DNA from: Candidatus Arthromitus sp. SFB-turkey
GTDB taxonomy: Bacteria; Bacillota; Clostridia; Clostridiales; Clostridiaceae
Length of the DNA stretch: 60,238 nt
NCBI RefSeq assembly: GCF_001655775.1
Contig: NZ_LXFF01000024.1
Coordinates: forward strand, 1-60,238
Direction: 5' to 3'
Shown here: positions 8,048-16,442 of the stretch, one piece after another
Position numbering within the stretch: the first letter of the stretch is position 1
How the letters are laid out: the number at the start of each line of letters is the position of its first letter
Notes under the pieces: generated by a model
Told to the model about the DNA's origin: nothing
The model's database searches: none
What the model saw: the letters and a program-made list of their open reading frames with translations, nothing else
Program-made: the position numbers and the translations under genes

Positions 8048-9088
8048 ATGAAAAAGCGTGTTACACGTATGATGGCAGGTAGTTTATTAGCATTGTCACT
8101 TTTAACTGGATGTGTGGGTTCTTCAACAACTGAAGAAGATAGCTCAAAAATTGAAACACTAAATGTAGCTTTTGTACCTTCCAAAGATCCAGATCAAATT
8201 ATTACAGCAACAGAGCCGTTAAAGGAAATGTTGAAAACTGAGTTAGAAAAAGAAAGTTATACAGTTGATAATGTTAACATTACAGTTGGGACAAGCTATG
8301 AAGCTGTAGGTGAAGCTTTAGTTTCTGGAACTGTAGATGTTGGATTTATTCCAGGTGGTACATATGTTTTATACGATGATGGTGCGGAAGTACTGTTAAC
8401 ATCAACAAGAGATGGTTTAAGTAAAAATTCTGAAAATCCAAAGGATTGGAATGATGGAATGCCAACAGAGTATATAGATGAGCAAGCTGTTTTTTATAGA
8501 TCACTTATTATTGCTGGACCTTCTGAAAAAGGACAAGAACTTAGTCAAAAAATAAATAATGGTGAAGAATTAACTTGGGAAGATTTAGATAGTGCTAAAT
8601 GGAGTATACTTGGTCCAACTTCATCAGCTGGATATATTTATCCAACACTTTGGTTGAAAGATAATTATGGTAAAGGATTATCAGATTTAAGTAATAAGGT
8701 TCAATCTGATTCTTATGGAAGTTCTGTTGCTAGGTTAGCTTCTGGACAAGTTGATATTGCTGTTATTTATGCTGATGCTAGAATTGATTATGCTGATAAA
8801 TGGAATAGTGATTATGGAAGAGATTTATCGGTTTGGGAAGAAACTAATGTTATTGGTGTAACACCTCCTATTTATAATGATACGGTTAGTGTAAGTAAAA
8901 ATTCTAAGATTATGACAGATGAGTTTAAAAATGCTCTTTCAAGAGCTATGATAAATATTGCTAAAACAGAAGAAGGAAAAGAGGTTATTTCGATTTACAG
9001 TCATAAAGGTTATGAACCTGCAAAATCTTCTGATTATGACAATGAAAGAAAAGTTCAAGAATTAATTCGTGAACTAAATGCACAATAA
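8048..9088 (+). CDS. phnD: Phosphonate/phosphate-class ABC substrate-binding lipoprotein
   Basis: This 346-residue protein is a PhnD-family (type II periplasmic) binding protein. A signal peptide ends in the lipobox LLTGC with Cys22, so it is anchored outside the membrane. Family features include the N-terminal LNVAFVPSKDPDQI strand, TVGTSYEAVGEAL, a VDVGFIPGGTY motif and a SAGYIYPTLWL motif. Its true substrate is not evident: PhnD relatives bind phosphonates, phosphite, and in mycoplasmas thiamine pyrophosphate. It starts the transporter unit behind AAAAAGGAG and is followed by a hairpin before the ATPase gene. Confidence 0.88.
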   Translation: MKKRVTRMMAGSLLALSLLTGCVGSSTTEEDSSKIETLNVAFVPSKDPDQIITATEPLKEMLKTELEKESYTVDNVNITVGTSYEAVGEALVSGTVDVGFIPGGTYVLYDDGAEVLLTSTRDGLSKNSENPKDWNDGMPTEYIDEQAVFYRSLIIAGPSEKGQELSQKINNGEELTWEDLDSAKWSILGPTSSAGYIYPTLWLKDNYGKGLSDLSNKVQSDSYGSSVARLASGQVDIAVIYADARIDYADKWNSDYGRDLSVWEETNVIGVTPPIYNDTVSVSKNSKIMTDEFKNALSRAMINIAKTEEGKEVISIYSHKGYEPAKSSDYDNERKVQELIRELNAQ

Positions 9089-9098
9089 AATTAGGATT

Positions 9099-9127
9099 TG
9101 AGCAGGGTTTTTCCCTGCTTTTTTTAT
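9099..9127 (+). terminator. Intra-operon Rho-independent terminator after phnD
   Basis: GAGCAGGG - TTTTT - CCCTGC followed by TTTTTTT lies between the binding-protein gene and the ATPase gene. Such a site usually gives more binding protein than membrane components. Confidence 0.85.
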
Positions 9128-9151
9128 AAGTAAAAAGAAAGAAGGATTTTT

Positions 9152-9904
9152 ATGATTGAATTTAAGGACGTTTCTAAAATATATCCAAATGGTGTTAAAG
9201 GGCTAGATAATATAAATTTAAAAATTGATCAAGGTGAGTTTGTAGCAATTATTGGATTATCAGGAGCAGGAAAATCTACGCTTATTAGAACTATAAATAG
9301 GATGATTGATATAACTAGTGGAAAATTAACTGTAAATGGTAAAGAAGTAAATAATTTAAAAGGAAAAGAACTTAGAAAATTTCGTCGTAAAATAGGAATG
9401 ATTTTTCAATCTTTTAATCTTGTTACAAGAACAAGTGTAATTAAAAATGTTTTAACTGCAAAAGTTCCAGATATTCCATTTGTTCGTTCTGCATTTAGTA
9501 TTTTTACGAAAGATGAAAAACTTCAGGCTTTAGAAGCCCTTGATAAAGTTGGTATTGTTGAAAAGGCATTTATAAGAGCAGATCAACTTTCTGGAGGACA
9601 GCAACAACGTGTTGCACTTGCAAGAACTTTAGCACAAAATCCCGAAATTATTCTGGCAGATGAACCAGTTGCAGCCTTAGACCCAATTACTGCACGAAGA
9701 GTTATGGAGGATTTTAGAAAGATTAATAAAGAAATGAATATTTCTATTTTGATTAATATTCACCATGTTGAACTTGCGTTAAATTATGCTGATAGAATCA
9801 TAGGTATACGAGATGGAAAAATTGTTTATGATGGTAAAGCTGAAGACGTTACTGAAGAGATTTTAGATGATATTTATAAAGGAAAGGCGGATGGAGTGGC
9901 GTGA
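9152..9904 (+). CDS. phnC: Phosphonate-class ABC transporter ATP-binding protein
   Basis: This 250-residue ATPase powers the importer. It shows Walker A GLSGAGKST (35-43), the signature LSGGQQQRVALARTLAQ, Walker B IILADEPVAALDP and the switch histidine in INIHHVELAL. The start is ATG behind AAGAAGGA. Its stop overlaps the GTG of the next gene by 4 bases, showing translational coupling to the permease. The sequence fits the PhnC subfamily; the substrate is undetermined. Confidence 0.93.
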   Translation: MIEFKDVSKIYPNGVKGLDNINLKIDQGEFVAIIGLSGAGKSTLIRTINRMIDITSGKLTVNGKEVNNLKGKELRKFRRKIGMIFQSFNLVTRTSVIKNVLTAKVPDIPFVRSAFSIFTKDEKLQALEALDKVGIVEKAFIRADQLSGGQQQRVALARTLAQNPEIILADEPVAALDPITARRVMEDFRKINKEMNISILINIHHVELALNYADRIIGIRDGKIVYDGKAEDVTEEILDDIYKGKADGVA

Positions 9905-10725
9905 AGAAAAATTTTAGCAAATTATTTCTGCCTCGCAAATTAAAGTTAAGCAATGGAAAAGAAGTTTTAGAATACCCTTCAAAGACACCATTAATAATTT
10001 TATTGTTAGTTATCGCTATAGTTGTGTCAGTTAGAATTACAGGATTTAATTTAATGACATTAATAGAGAGAGGAAAACAGTTCTTTACAATTATTGGGCA
10101 AATGTTTCCTCCAAAATGGGATTACATAAATAAAATTTGGACGCCTTTGTTTGATACAATTAAAATGTCATTGTTAGGTTCTGTTATAGGTTCTTTAGCT
10201 GTTATACCTTTTTCCATTATAGCTTCTAGCAATATTGTAAAAAATAGGTTTATTTTGTCGATATCAAGATTATTCTTAAGTATTATTCGTACTCTTCCAA
10301 CTCTTGTTATTGCTTTAATAGCAACTTATGTATTTGGATTGGGTACTTTTGCTGGTACTGTTGCTATAGCGATTTTTACTTTTGCTTATGTTGGAAAAAA
10401 GCTTTATGAACAAATTGAAACAGTAGATATGGGAGCTTATGAAGCAGCTCAAGCACTTGGAGCAAGTAAGCCAAGAAGTTTCTTTAATGCTATTATTCCA
10501 CAGGTTTTACCAGCGTATTTGTCTACTTGTCTATTTTGTTTTGAAGGTAATGTTCGTCATGCTGCAATTTTAGGTTATGTTGGAGCAGGTGGATTAGGAT
10601 TAATTTTAAATGAGAAAATAGGGTGGAGAGAATATAGTAGTGTTGGTATGATATTAGTTGCGCTTTTTTCAGCTGTAGTTATTATTGAAATGTTAAGTCA
10701 TTATCTTAGAAATAAATTGACGTAG
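9901..10725 (+). CDS. phnE: Phosphonate-class ABC permease, first copy
   Basis: This 274-residue membrane protein starts at GTG 9901, overlapping phnC. It has about six hydrophobic segments and the ATPase-contact (EAA) loop YEAAQALGASKPRSFFNAIIPQ. It pairs with the next gene, a second permease of the same family, to form a heterodimeric channel. The ending GYVGAGGLGLILNEKIGWREY is typical of PhnE. Confidence 0.92.
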   Translation: MKKNFSKLFLPRKLKLSNGKEVLEYPSKTPLIILLLVIAIVVSVRITGFNLMTLIERGKQFFTIIGQMFPPKWDYINKIWTPLFDTIKMSLLGSVIGSLAVIPFSIIASSNIVKNRFILSISRLFLSIIRTLPTLVIALIATYVFGLGTFAGTVAIAIFTFAYVGKKLYEQIETVDMGAYEAAQALGASKPRSFFNAIIPQVLPAYLSTCLFCFEGNVRHAAILGYVGAGGLGLILNEKIGWREYSSVGMILVALFSAVVIIEMLSHYLRNKLT

Positions 10726-10735
10726 GAGGATTAGT

Positions 10736-11545
10736 ATGAATGAGAAAATTTTAAAACAATATGAAAAGGCTCCACGTAATTTTGGTATCAAAATAGTAAT
10801 AACACTAATTTGTGTTATGCTTATTGTTTGGTCAGGGACAGCTGTGGAATTTAATGAAGTTTCAAGTAATGGATTGAAAATTGCAAAAAATATTTTCTTG
10901 GGGATATTTAATCCAGATAAACAGTTGCTTTTTAATTTTACAACAGCAGGTGTTGCATATCTCTTACTTGAAACAATTTGTATTGCATTTTTAGGTACAC
11001 TTGTTGGGGCAATTCTTGCCATACCTTTTGCTTTTATTTCAGCAACAAATATTGTTCCAAAATTTTTAAGTGTTATTGGAAGATTTATAATAATGGCGAT
11101 TCGTACAGTTCCGTCTATTGTTTATGCTTTAATGTTTATTAGAGTAACTGGACCTGGACCTTTTGCAGGACTTTTAACAATGTCTCTTTCGTCAATAGGA
11201 ATGATTTCTAAAATGTACATAGAGTCGATTGAAGATTTAGATACAAAAATTTTAGAATCTTTAGATGCTTGTGGATGTAATTTTTTTCAAAAAATACGTT
11301 ATGGAATATTACCTCAACTTTTTCCAGATTTTATATCAACGGTAATATATCGTTTTGATATGAATTTAAGAGATGCTAGTGTTTTGGGGATTGTTGGTGC
11401 TGGTGGAATTGGTGCACCTCTAATTTTTGCAATGAATGCTTATAGGTGGAGTGAAGTTGGTTCTATTATAATTGGATTGATTGTTCTTGTTTTAATTATA
11501 GAATTCTTTTCTACAAAAATTAGGGTTAAATTGGCTAGGGGGTAA
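10736..11545 (+). CDS. phnE: Phosphonate-class ABC permease, second copy
   Basis: This 269-residue paralogue of the preceding permease starts behind TAGGAGGATTAGT. It has six hydrophobic segments and the coupling loop LESLDACGCNFFQKIRYGIL, which has lost the usual alanines of the EAA motif. The end GIVGAGGIGAPLIFAMNAYRW matches PhnE. Two permease genes in tandem are common in phnDCEE cassettes. Confidence 0.92.
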   Translation: MNEKILKQYEKAPRNFGIKIVITLICVMLIVWSGTAVEFNEVSSNGLKIAKNIFLGIFNPDKQLLFNFTTAGVAYLLLETICIAFLGTLVGAILAIPFAFISATNIVPKFLSVIGRFIIMAIRTVPSIVYALMFIRVTGPGPFAGLLTMSLSSIGMISKMYIESIEDLDTKILESLDACGCNFFQKIRYGILPQLFPDFISTVIYRFDMNLRDASVLGIVGAGGIGAPLIFAMNAYRWSEVGSIIIGLIVLVLIIEFFSTKIRVKLARG

Positions 11546-11547
11546 TA

Positions 11548-13026
11548 ATGAAACAGGTTTTAAGGATTATTTTTACATCAGATGTTCATGGGTATTTTTT
11601 TCCTACAGATTATAATGATAGAAATGAAAAACCTATGGGATTATTTCATATTGCTTCAAAATTTAATAAAGATGAAAATACTCTTATTATTGATGGAGGA
11701 GATACACTTCAAGGTTCACCTTTTACATATTATTGCAAACTTAAAGATAAGCCCGAAATAATTTCAAAAATTATGAATGAGGTTGGATATGATATTATAA
11801 CTATTGGAAATCATGATTTTAACTATGGATATTCATATTTTGAAAGATATTTAAATAGTTTGGATGCGGATTGTGTATGTCAAAATTGTTTTGATTCTCA
11901 AAATAAAGTTTTGTTTCCTTATAAAATATTCACTATGAAAAATGGGTTTAAAGTTGGAGTTGTTGGATGTATTACAGAATTTGTTAATTTTTGGGAGCGT
12001 AAAGAGAATTTAAACGGAATCTATATTAAAAATGTTTTTGATAGTGTAAAGCAAGCCTATATGGAAATTAAAGATAAAGTTGATGTAAGTATATGTGTTT
12101 ATCATGGTGGTTTTGAATGTGATCTCAATTCAGGAGAGACATTAGAAACGTCTGGAGAAAATATTGGTGGAAAAATCTGTCGTGAACTTGGATTCGATAT
12201 TTTATTAACGGGACATCAACATGTAGGTATTGAAGGAAAATATTTTTATGGTACTTATGTAGTGCAAAATTTATTTAATTCTTTAAGTTTTCAGGAAATA
12301 AATATTTTTAAAGAAGATGATGAAAAAATTATAAATTCTAAAATGATTTTATCAAAAGATATTGAAATTGAAGATAGAGAATTACCTTTTAGAGATGAGG
12401 AAGATAGTGTACAAAATTGGTTGGATAATGTAGTTGGATATTTAGATAAAGAACTTTTTCCTAAGAGTCATTTAGAAATGGCCGTTAATGGTTCAGAGCT
12501 TGCAGATTTTATAAATAAAATACAAATAGAATTTAGTAGAGCAGATATTTCTTGTACAAGCTTTGCGAATAAAGTAACTGGATTTCCTAAAGAAGTTCGT
12601 ATTAGAGATGTTCTTTTGACATATCCATTTCCAAATACTTTGGTGGTTTTAGAAATTACAGGAAAAAATTTAAAAGATGCTCTAGAGCGTATGGCAGAAT
12701 ATTTTGATATTAAAGATGGAAATATATGTATATCGGAAAGATTTTTGAAACCTAAGATTGAGCATTATAACTTTGATTATTTTCTTGGAGTTGAATATGA
12801 TATTTCCTATGAAAAAAATATTGGAGAACGTATTTCGAATATAAAAGTTAATGGAAATCCTATTGAAAATTCACAAATCTATAAAATATGTATGAATAGT
12901 TATAGAGCCAGTGGAGCATGTGGATATGATATGTATAAAAATTGTAAGGTTATAGAAAAATCTAAGGAAGAAATTTTTGAAATTATTGTATCTTATATAG
13001 AAAAATTGAAACATAAAAAATCTTGA
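11548..13026 (+). CDS. Cytosolic 5'-nucleotidase/metallophosphatase, UshA-like
   Basis: The 492-residue protein has the calcineurin-like metallophosphatase core: FTSDVHGY at residues 9-16, IDGGDTLQGSP near 49-59, GNHDFNYG near 88-95 and LTGHQHV near 226. It also has the C-terminal 5'-nucleotidase domain with YPFPNTLVVLEITG and a late NSYRASGACGYD motif. Secreted UshA-type enzymes normally carry a signal peptide; none is visible here. It starts only two bases after the second phnE and so shares the transporter operon, suggesting that it dephosphorylates what the transporter brings in. The substrate could be a nucleotide or another phosphoester. Confidence 0.85.
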   Translation: MKQVLRIIFTSDVHGYFFPTDYNDRNEKPMGLFHIASKFNKDENTLIIDGGDTLQGSPFTYYCKLKDKPEIISKIMNEVGYDIITIGNHDFNYGYSYFERYLNSLDADCVCQNCFDSQNKVLFPYKIFTMKNGFKVGVVGCITEFVNFWERKENLNGIYIKNVFDSVKQAYMEIKDKVDVSICVYHGGFECDLNSGETLETSGENIGGKICRELGFDILLTGHQHVGIEGKYFYGTYVVQNLFNSLSFQEINIFKEDDEKIINSKMILSKDIEIEDRELPFRDEEDSVQNWLDNVVGYLDKELFPKSHLEMAVNGSELADFINKIQIEFSRADISCTSFANKVTGFPKEVRIRDVLLTYPFPNTLVVLEITGKNLKDALERMAEYFDIKDGNICISERFLKPKIEHYNFDYFLGVEYDISYEKNIGERISNIKVNGNPIENSQIYKICMNSYRASGACGYDMYKNCKVIEKSKEEIFEIIVSYIEKLKHKKS

Positions 13027-13029
13027 TTT

Positions 13030-13070
13030 TGTAGTCGTATTATTGAAAAAATAGTACGACTATTTTGTTT
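13030..13070 (+). terminator. Rho-independent terminator
   Basis: TAGTCGTA (13032-13039) and TACGACTA (13055-13062) form the stem, followed by TTTTGTTTT. It ends the phn-nucleotidase operon. Confidence 0.85.
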
Positions 13071-13171
13071 TAAATTGATAGATTTTTATGTTATACTTGT
13101 ATGTGTTAAGGGGTTGTTTTAAAATTTATGTAAAGGATTACAAAAAATAATTATAAAGGATGTTTTAGAAA

Positions 13172-14266
13172 ATGAAAAGATTAGGAATTTCAATTTATCC
13201 TGAAAAATCTAGTAAGAAAGAAATTTTAGATTATATAGATTTGTCTTCGGAAATGGGTTTTTCACGTATTTTTTCATGTTTGTTATCGGTTAATAAGAGT
13301 AAAGATGAAATTAAAAAAGATTTTATTGAAATAAATAAATATGCTAAATCAAAAGGATTTGAGGTAATTGTTGATGTAGCACCAAATATATTTTCAAATT
13401 TAGGTATAAGTTATAATGAGCTTGAGTTTTTTGATGAAATTAATGCTGATGGTGTTCGTTTAGATATAGGATTTACTGGCAATGAAGAAGCTATTATGAC
13501 ATTTAATAAATATAATTTAAAAATTGAAATCAATATGAGTAATAATGTTCATACAATTGATACAATTATGGATTATATGCCAAATCGTTATAATTTGTAT
13601 GGATGTCATAATTTTTATCCACATATTTATAGTGGTTTAAATTTAGATTATTTTATTAAGTGCACTGAGCGTTTTTTAAAATATGGAATTAAAACAGCTG
13701 CATTTGTTACAAGTCAAAATAAAAATACATTTGGTCCATGGCCTGTTACTCAAGGGTTGCCAACTTTAGAGATGCATAGATTTCTTCCTTTAGATGTTCA
13801 GATTAAACATTTTTTAGCTATTGATTGTATTGATGATATTTTAATTTCAAATTGTTATCCAAGTTATGAAGAATTAAATTCTTTAAAAAATTTAGATATG
13901 CGATTAATAACTTTTGATGTTGAAATGAAGAAAGATGTACCAGAAGTTGAAAATGATATTGTATTTAAAGAATTACATTTTAATCGTGGAGATAAAAGTG
14001 AAAATATGATTCGTTCTACTCAAAGTAGATTGAAATATAAAGGATATGAATTTAAATTATTTAATGCACCTGAAATTATTAAACGAGGTGATATTGTAAT
14101 TGAAAGTAGTAAGTATGGTCATTATGCTGGAGAATTACAAATTGCATTAAAGGAAATGAAAAATACGGGAATGTCTAACGTTGTGGGAAAAGTTTGTGAT
14201 AATGAAATATTTTTATTAGACTATATAAAACCTTGGCAGAAATTTAAATTTAGAAAGAAAGATTAA
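13172..14266 (+). CDS. mupG: 6-phospho-N-acetylmuramidase family protein (DUF871/MupG)
   Basis: This 364-residue TIM-barrel protein belongs to the DUF871 family, characterised in Staphylococcus as MupG, which splits MurNAc-6-phosphate-GlcNAc during cell-wall recycling. Supporting motifs are the N-terminal LGISIYPEKSS, GFSRIFSCL, VDVAPNIF, a YGCHNFYPHIYSGL block, FVTSQNK and the barrel end ADGVRLDIGF. There is no signal peptide. It has its own leader, with an extended -10 (TGTTATACT) about 70 bases upstream and a weak Shine-Dalgarno. The partner PTS (MurP) and etherase (MurQ) are not in the window, so the substrate is inferred. Confidence 0.82.
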   Translation: MKRLGISIYPEKSSKKEILDYIDLSSEMGFSRIFSCLLSVNKSKDEIKKDFIEINKYAKSKGFEVIVDVAPNIFSNLGISYNELEFFDEINADGVRLDIGFTGNEEAIMTFNKYNLKIEINMSNNVHTIDTIMDYMPNRYNLYGCHNFYPHIYSGLNLDYFIKCTERFLKYGIKTAAFVTSQNKNTFGPWPVTQGLPTLEMHRFLPLDVQIKHFLAIDCIDDILISNCYPSYEELNSLKNLDMRLITFDVEMKKDVPEVENDIVFKELHFNRGDKSENMIRSTQSRLKYKGYEFKLFNAPEIIKRGDIVIESSKYGHYAGELQIALKEMKNTGMSNVVGKVCDNEIFLLDYIKPWQKFKFRKKD

Positions 14267-14307
14267 TTAAAAAAATAGATAAATATAATTTTTGACAAAT
14301 ATATAGC

Positions 14308-14347
14308 AAAACAAGTACAAATTAATATTTGTACTTGTTTTTTTGTT
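14308..14347 (+). terminator. Rho-independent terminator
   Basis: AACAAGTACAAAT - TAAT - ATTTGTACTTGTT (14310-14339) is followed by a T-run. It separates mupG from the agr locus. Confidence 0.9.
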
Positions 14348-14375
14348 TACAACTTTATTATTATTAGTGTATAAA
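14347..14375 (+). promoter_or_regulatory. Predicted promoter of the agr locus
   Basis: TTACAA (14347-14352), a 17-base spacer and TATAAA (14370-14375) precede the agrC-like start by about 25 bases. Confidence 0.5.
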
Positions 14376-14399
14376 GCGTTATAAAAAGGGGTGATTATT

Positions 14400-15566
14400 T
14401 TGGATTTATATATTCTTGTATATTTATTGAGTAATATTTTTTTAACATATATTATCAATAAATTCATGTATCTGTTTTATGAAAAATGTAGAGTAAATAA
14501 ATATATTGAATTTTGTATTTATAGTTTATATTTTGTTTTAATAACGCTTGTATTTTTGAATTTTGGTAATCCGGTTATAACTGTAAGTTTTAATATATTA
14601 TGTATTTTTTTATTTACTTTGACTTACGATTGTATAAATTTAAATAAAAGTATTGCCGTAGCTTTTATAATATATTTGATATTGTTTTCCGTAGAAGCAA
14701 GTGTAGTAATTTTGATTAATTTTAATAGATTTTATGATGTTAATTTAGATAATTATAGAAATATGATTTCATTAATTATTAATAGTGTTATATATGTAGT
14801 TGTATATAATTTTATGTATATAAAAAAAATAAATTTTAGAAAAATGGATATTATTTTTTTGAATAGATATTGTTCTTTTTTTATATTTTTTCCATTTATA
14901 TCAATATGCTTAATTATCATTGGTTCTATTTTTTTAAATAATATTTATTTGATAATTATATTAAATTTAGTATTACTTTTTTTAAATATATTTACTTTTA
15001 AGTATTGTAATTTTATTTATGGTATGTATAAAAGTTTTTTAGATAAGTTTTTAAATGATAAGCTTAAAAATTATAAAAGAGAAGTAGAAATTTTTGGAGA
15101 TGGAATTGATTTTAAAAAGTATATAAATTCTAATAATTATGTTATAAATTCTATGCTAAATTTTAAAATTAATAATATATATGAAGAGGTTAAATTGACT
15201 TTTGATGTTTCTATTGAAGAAAATTTGAGGATAAATTTAAATGACTTGATAATTATTATTGGAAATTTAATGGATAATGCAATTTCAGGAGTAAAGTCCA
15301 CTTTGAAAAATGAAGAAAAATACATAAATGTAAAAATTAAATATGTTAAAGGAACAATTATTTTGAATATAAAAAATTCATTTAATGAAACAAAATTGAT
15401 GAAAAAAGGAGCAAAAATATTTAATAAGAAAAGAAAATTTCATAATTATGGATTAGGACTTTTGAGTGTTAAAGAAATTGTTGATAAGTATAAAGGAGTT
15501 TTAGAAATAAAATTTAGTAAAAGTAATTTTGAAACGTATGTGTTACTTTATGATGTGAAAGTTTAG
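14400..15566 (+). CDS. AgrC-like membrane sensor with GHKL ATPase domain, lacking the histidine segment
   Basis: The start chosen is TTG at 14400, 6-7 bases after AAGGGGTGA; the upstream in-frame GTG overlaps that site. The 388-residue protein has about six hydrophobic segments (to about residue 205) and a C-terminal GHKL ATP-binding domain with the N box GNLMDNAISG and G box YGLGLLSVKEI. Normal AgrC proteins carry an RHDxxNH phosphoacceptor motif between these parts. Here the linker is short and the only histidine in the protein is next to the G box. The second AgrC at 38308-39648 has the motif intact. This protein may bind peptide and ATP without autophosphorylation, or work as a partner of another kinase. 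It begins the agrC-agrD-agrB unit. Confidence 0.8.
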   Translation: MDLYILVYLLSNIFLTYIINKFMYLFYEKCRVNKYIEFCIYSLYFVLITLVFLNFGNPVITVSFNILCIFLFTLTYDCINLNKSIAVAFIIYLILFSVEASVVILINFNRFYDVNLDNYRNMISLIINSVIYVVVYNFMYIKKINFRKMDIIFLNRYCSFFIFFPFISICLIIIGSIFLNNIYLIIILNLVLLFLNIFTFKYCNFIYGMYKSFLDKFLNDKLKNYKREVEIFGDGIDFKKYINSNNYVINSMLNFKINNIYEEVKLTFDVSIEENLRINLNDLIIIIGNLMDNAISGVKSTLKNEEKYINVKIKYVKGTIILNIKNSFNETKLMKKGAKIFNKKRKFHNYGLGLLSVKEIVDKYKGVLEIKFSKSNFETYVLLYDVKV

Positions 15567-15633
15567 TAATAAAAGTTAGATTAATCTAATAAATATAAAA
15601 TGATTTTTAAAATTTTATATTTAGGAGATTTTT

Positions 15634-15792
15634 ATGAAAAAATTATGTTTAAATTCATTATTTGTAAAATTAGGAACTATAGTTGCGAGTTTATCATTTG
15701 TAGTAACTGCTTTTAATGTTAATACAACTTGTGTTGGATTTATACATCAACCAGAATTACCTGAGGGAGCAAAGGATCTTCGTAGATTTTAA
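15634..15792 (+). CDS. agrD: AgrD-type autoinducing peptide precursor
   Basis: This 52-residue peptide starts behind TTAGGAGAT and ends 2 bases before agrB. It has the AgrD plan: an amphipathic N-terminal helix (MKKLCLNSLFVKLG), a hydrophobic stretch, a core NTTCVGFI and an acidic tail HQPELPEGAKDL. Processing by AgrB would cut after Ile37 and form a thiolactone ring from Cys33 to Ile37 (C-V-G-F-I). The exact N-terminal trimming of the peptide cannot be read from sequence. Confident call because of the adjacent agrB and the HQPELPE tail. Confidence 0.9.
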   Translation: MKKLCLNSLFVKLGTIVASLSFVVTAFNVNTTCVGFIHQPELPEGAKDLRRF

Positions 15793-15794
15793 TA

Positions 15795-16373
15795 ATGAAG
15801 GTTATTAATAATTTTACAGAGTTTCTTATTAAAAACAATATTATTGAAGAAAAACGTAGAGAAATTTATGCGTATGGATTAAATCAGTTAATTGTTTATT
15901 TATATAATTTTTTAACTGTAATAATTGTAGGCTGGATTTTTGGAATGGTTTGGCAAAGTATAGCATTTACTGTATTTTATATGATGATACGTCCGTATGC
16001 TGGAGGATATCATGCAAGAACTCCAAAAATGTGTTATGTATTTTCTTTAATGATGATTATAGCAGTCTTATTTTTAATTAAAATAATTCCTTTAAATGGA
16101 TTACTTTATTTGTTGATTTATGCTGTTTCAAGTATAGTAATTTTTAAATTATCTCCTGTAGAAGATGAAAATAAGCCTCTTGATAATATTGAAAGGGTTG
16201 TTTTCAGAAAAAGAGCCATTAAATCACATATTATATTGAGTTTATGTTGTTTGATTTTTTGGTTTGTAGGATTAAAGGAGTTGTCACCATGTGTAGTATT
16301 AGCATTATTTGTGTTATCAATTATGTTAGTATTAGGAGAAATTAAAAATAGGCGTTTGAAAAGAGAGGTTTAA
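15795..16373 (+). CDS. agrB: AgrB-type peptide-processing membrane protease
   Basis: This 192-residue integral membrane cysteine protease cleaves the C-terminal tail of AgrD and helps cyclise the peptide. The catalytic pair is visible in RPYAGGYHARTPKMC, His73 and Cys80, with the family's spacing of seven. About four to six hydrophobic segments follow. It begins two bases after the agrD stop and is probably translationally coupled. The unit lacks agrA; the only AgrA/AgrC pair in the window is 21 kb away. Confidence 0.92.
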   Translation: MKVINNFTEFLIKNNIIEEKRREIYAYGLNQLIVYLYNFLTVIIVGWIFGMVWQSIAFTVFYMMIRPYAGGYHARTPKMCYVFSLMMIIAVLFLIKIIPLNGLLYLLIYAVSSIVIFKLSPVEDENKPLDNIERVVFRKRAIKSHIILSLCCLIFWFVGLKELSPCVVLALFVLSIMLVLGEIKNRRLKREV

Positions 16374-16390
16374 ACCTCTCTTTTTTATTT
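16361..16390 (+). terminator. Rho-independent terminator overlapping the agrB stop
   Basis: A perfect palindrome AAGAGAGGTTTAAACCTCTCTT includes the agrB TAA and is followed by T residues. Confidence 0.9.
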
Positions 16391-16442
16391 GTATTAAAAT
16401 TTGGTTTATGTTACTATTTTGTCAAAAGAGAGGTGAATTTGT

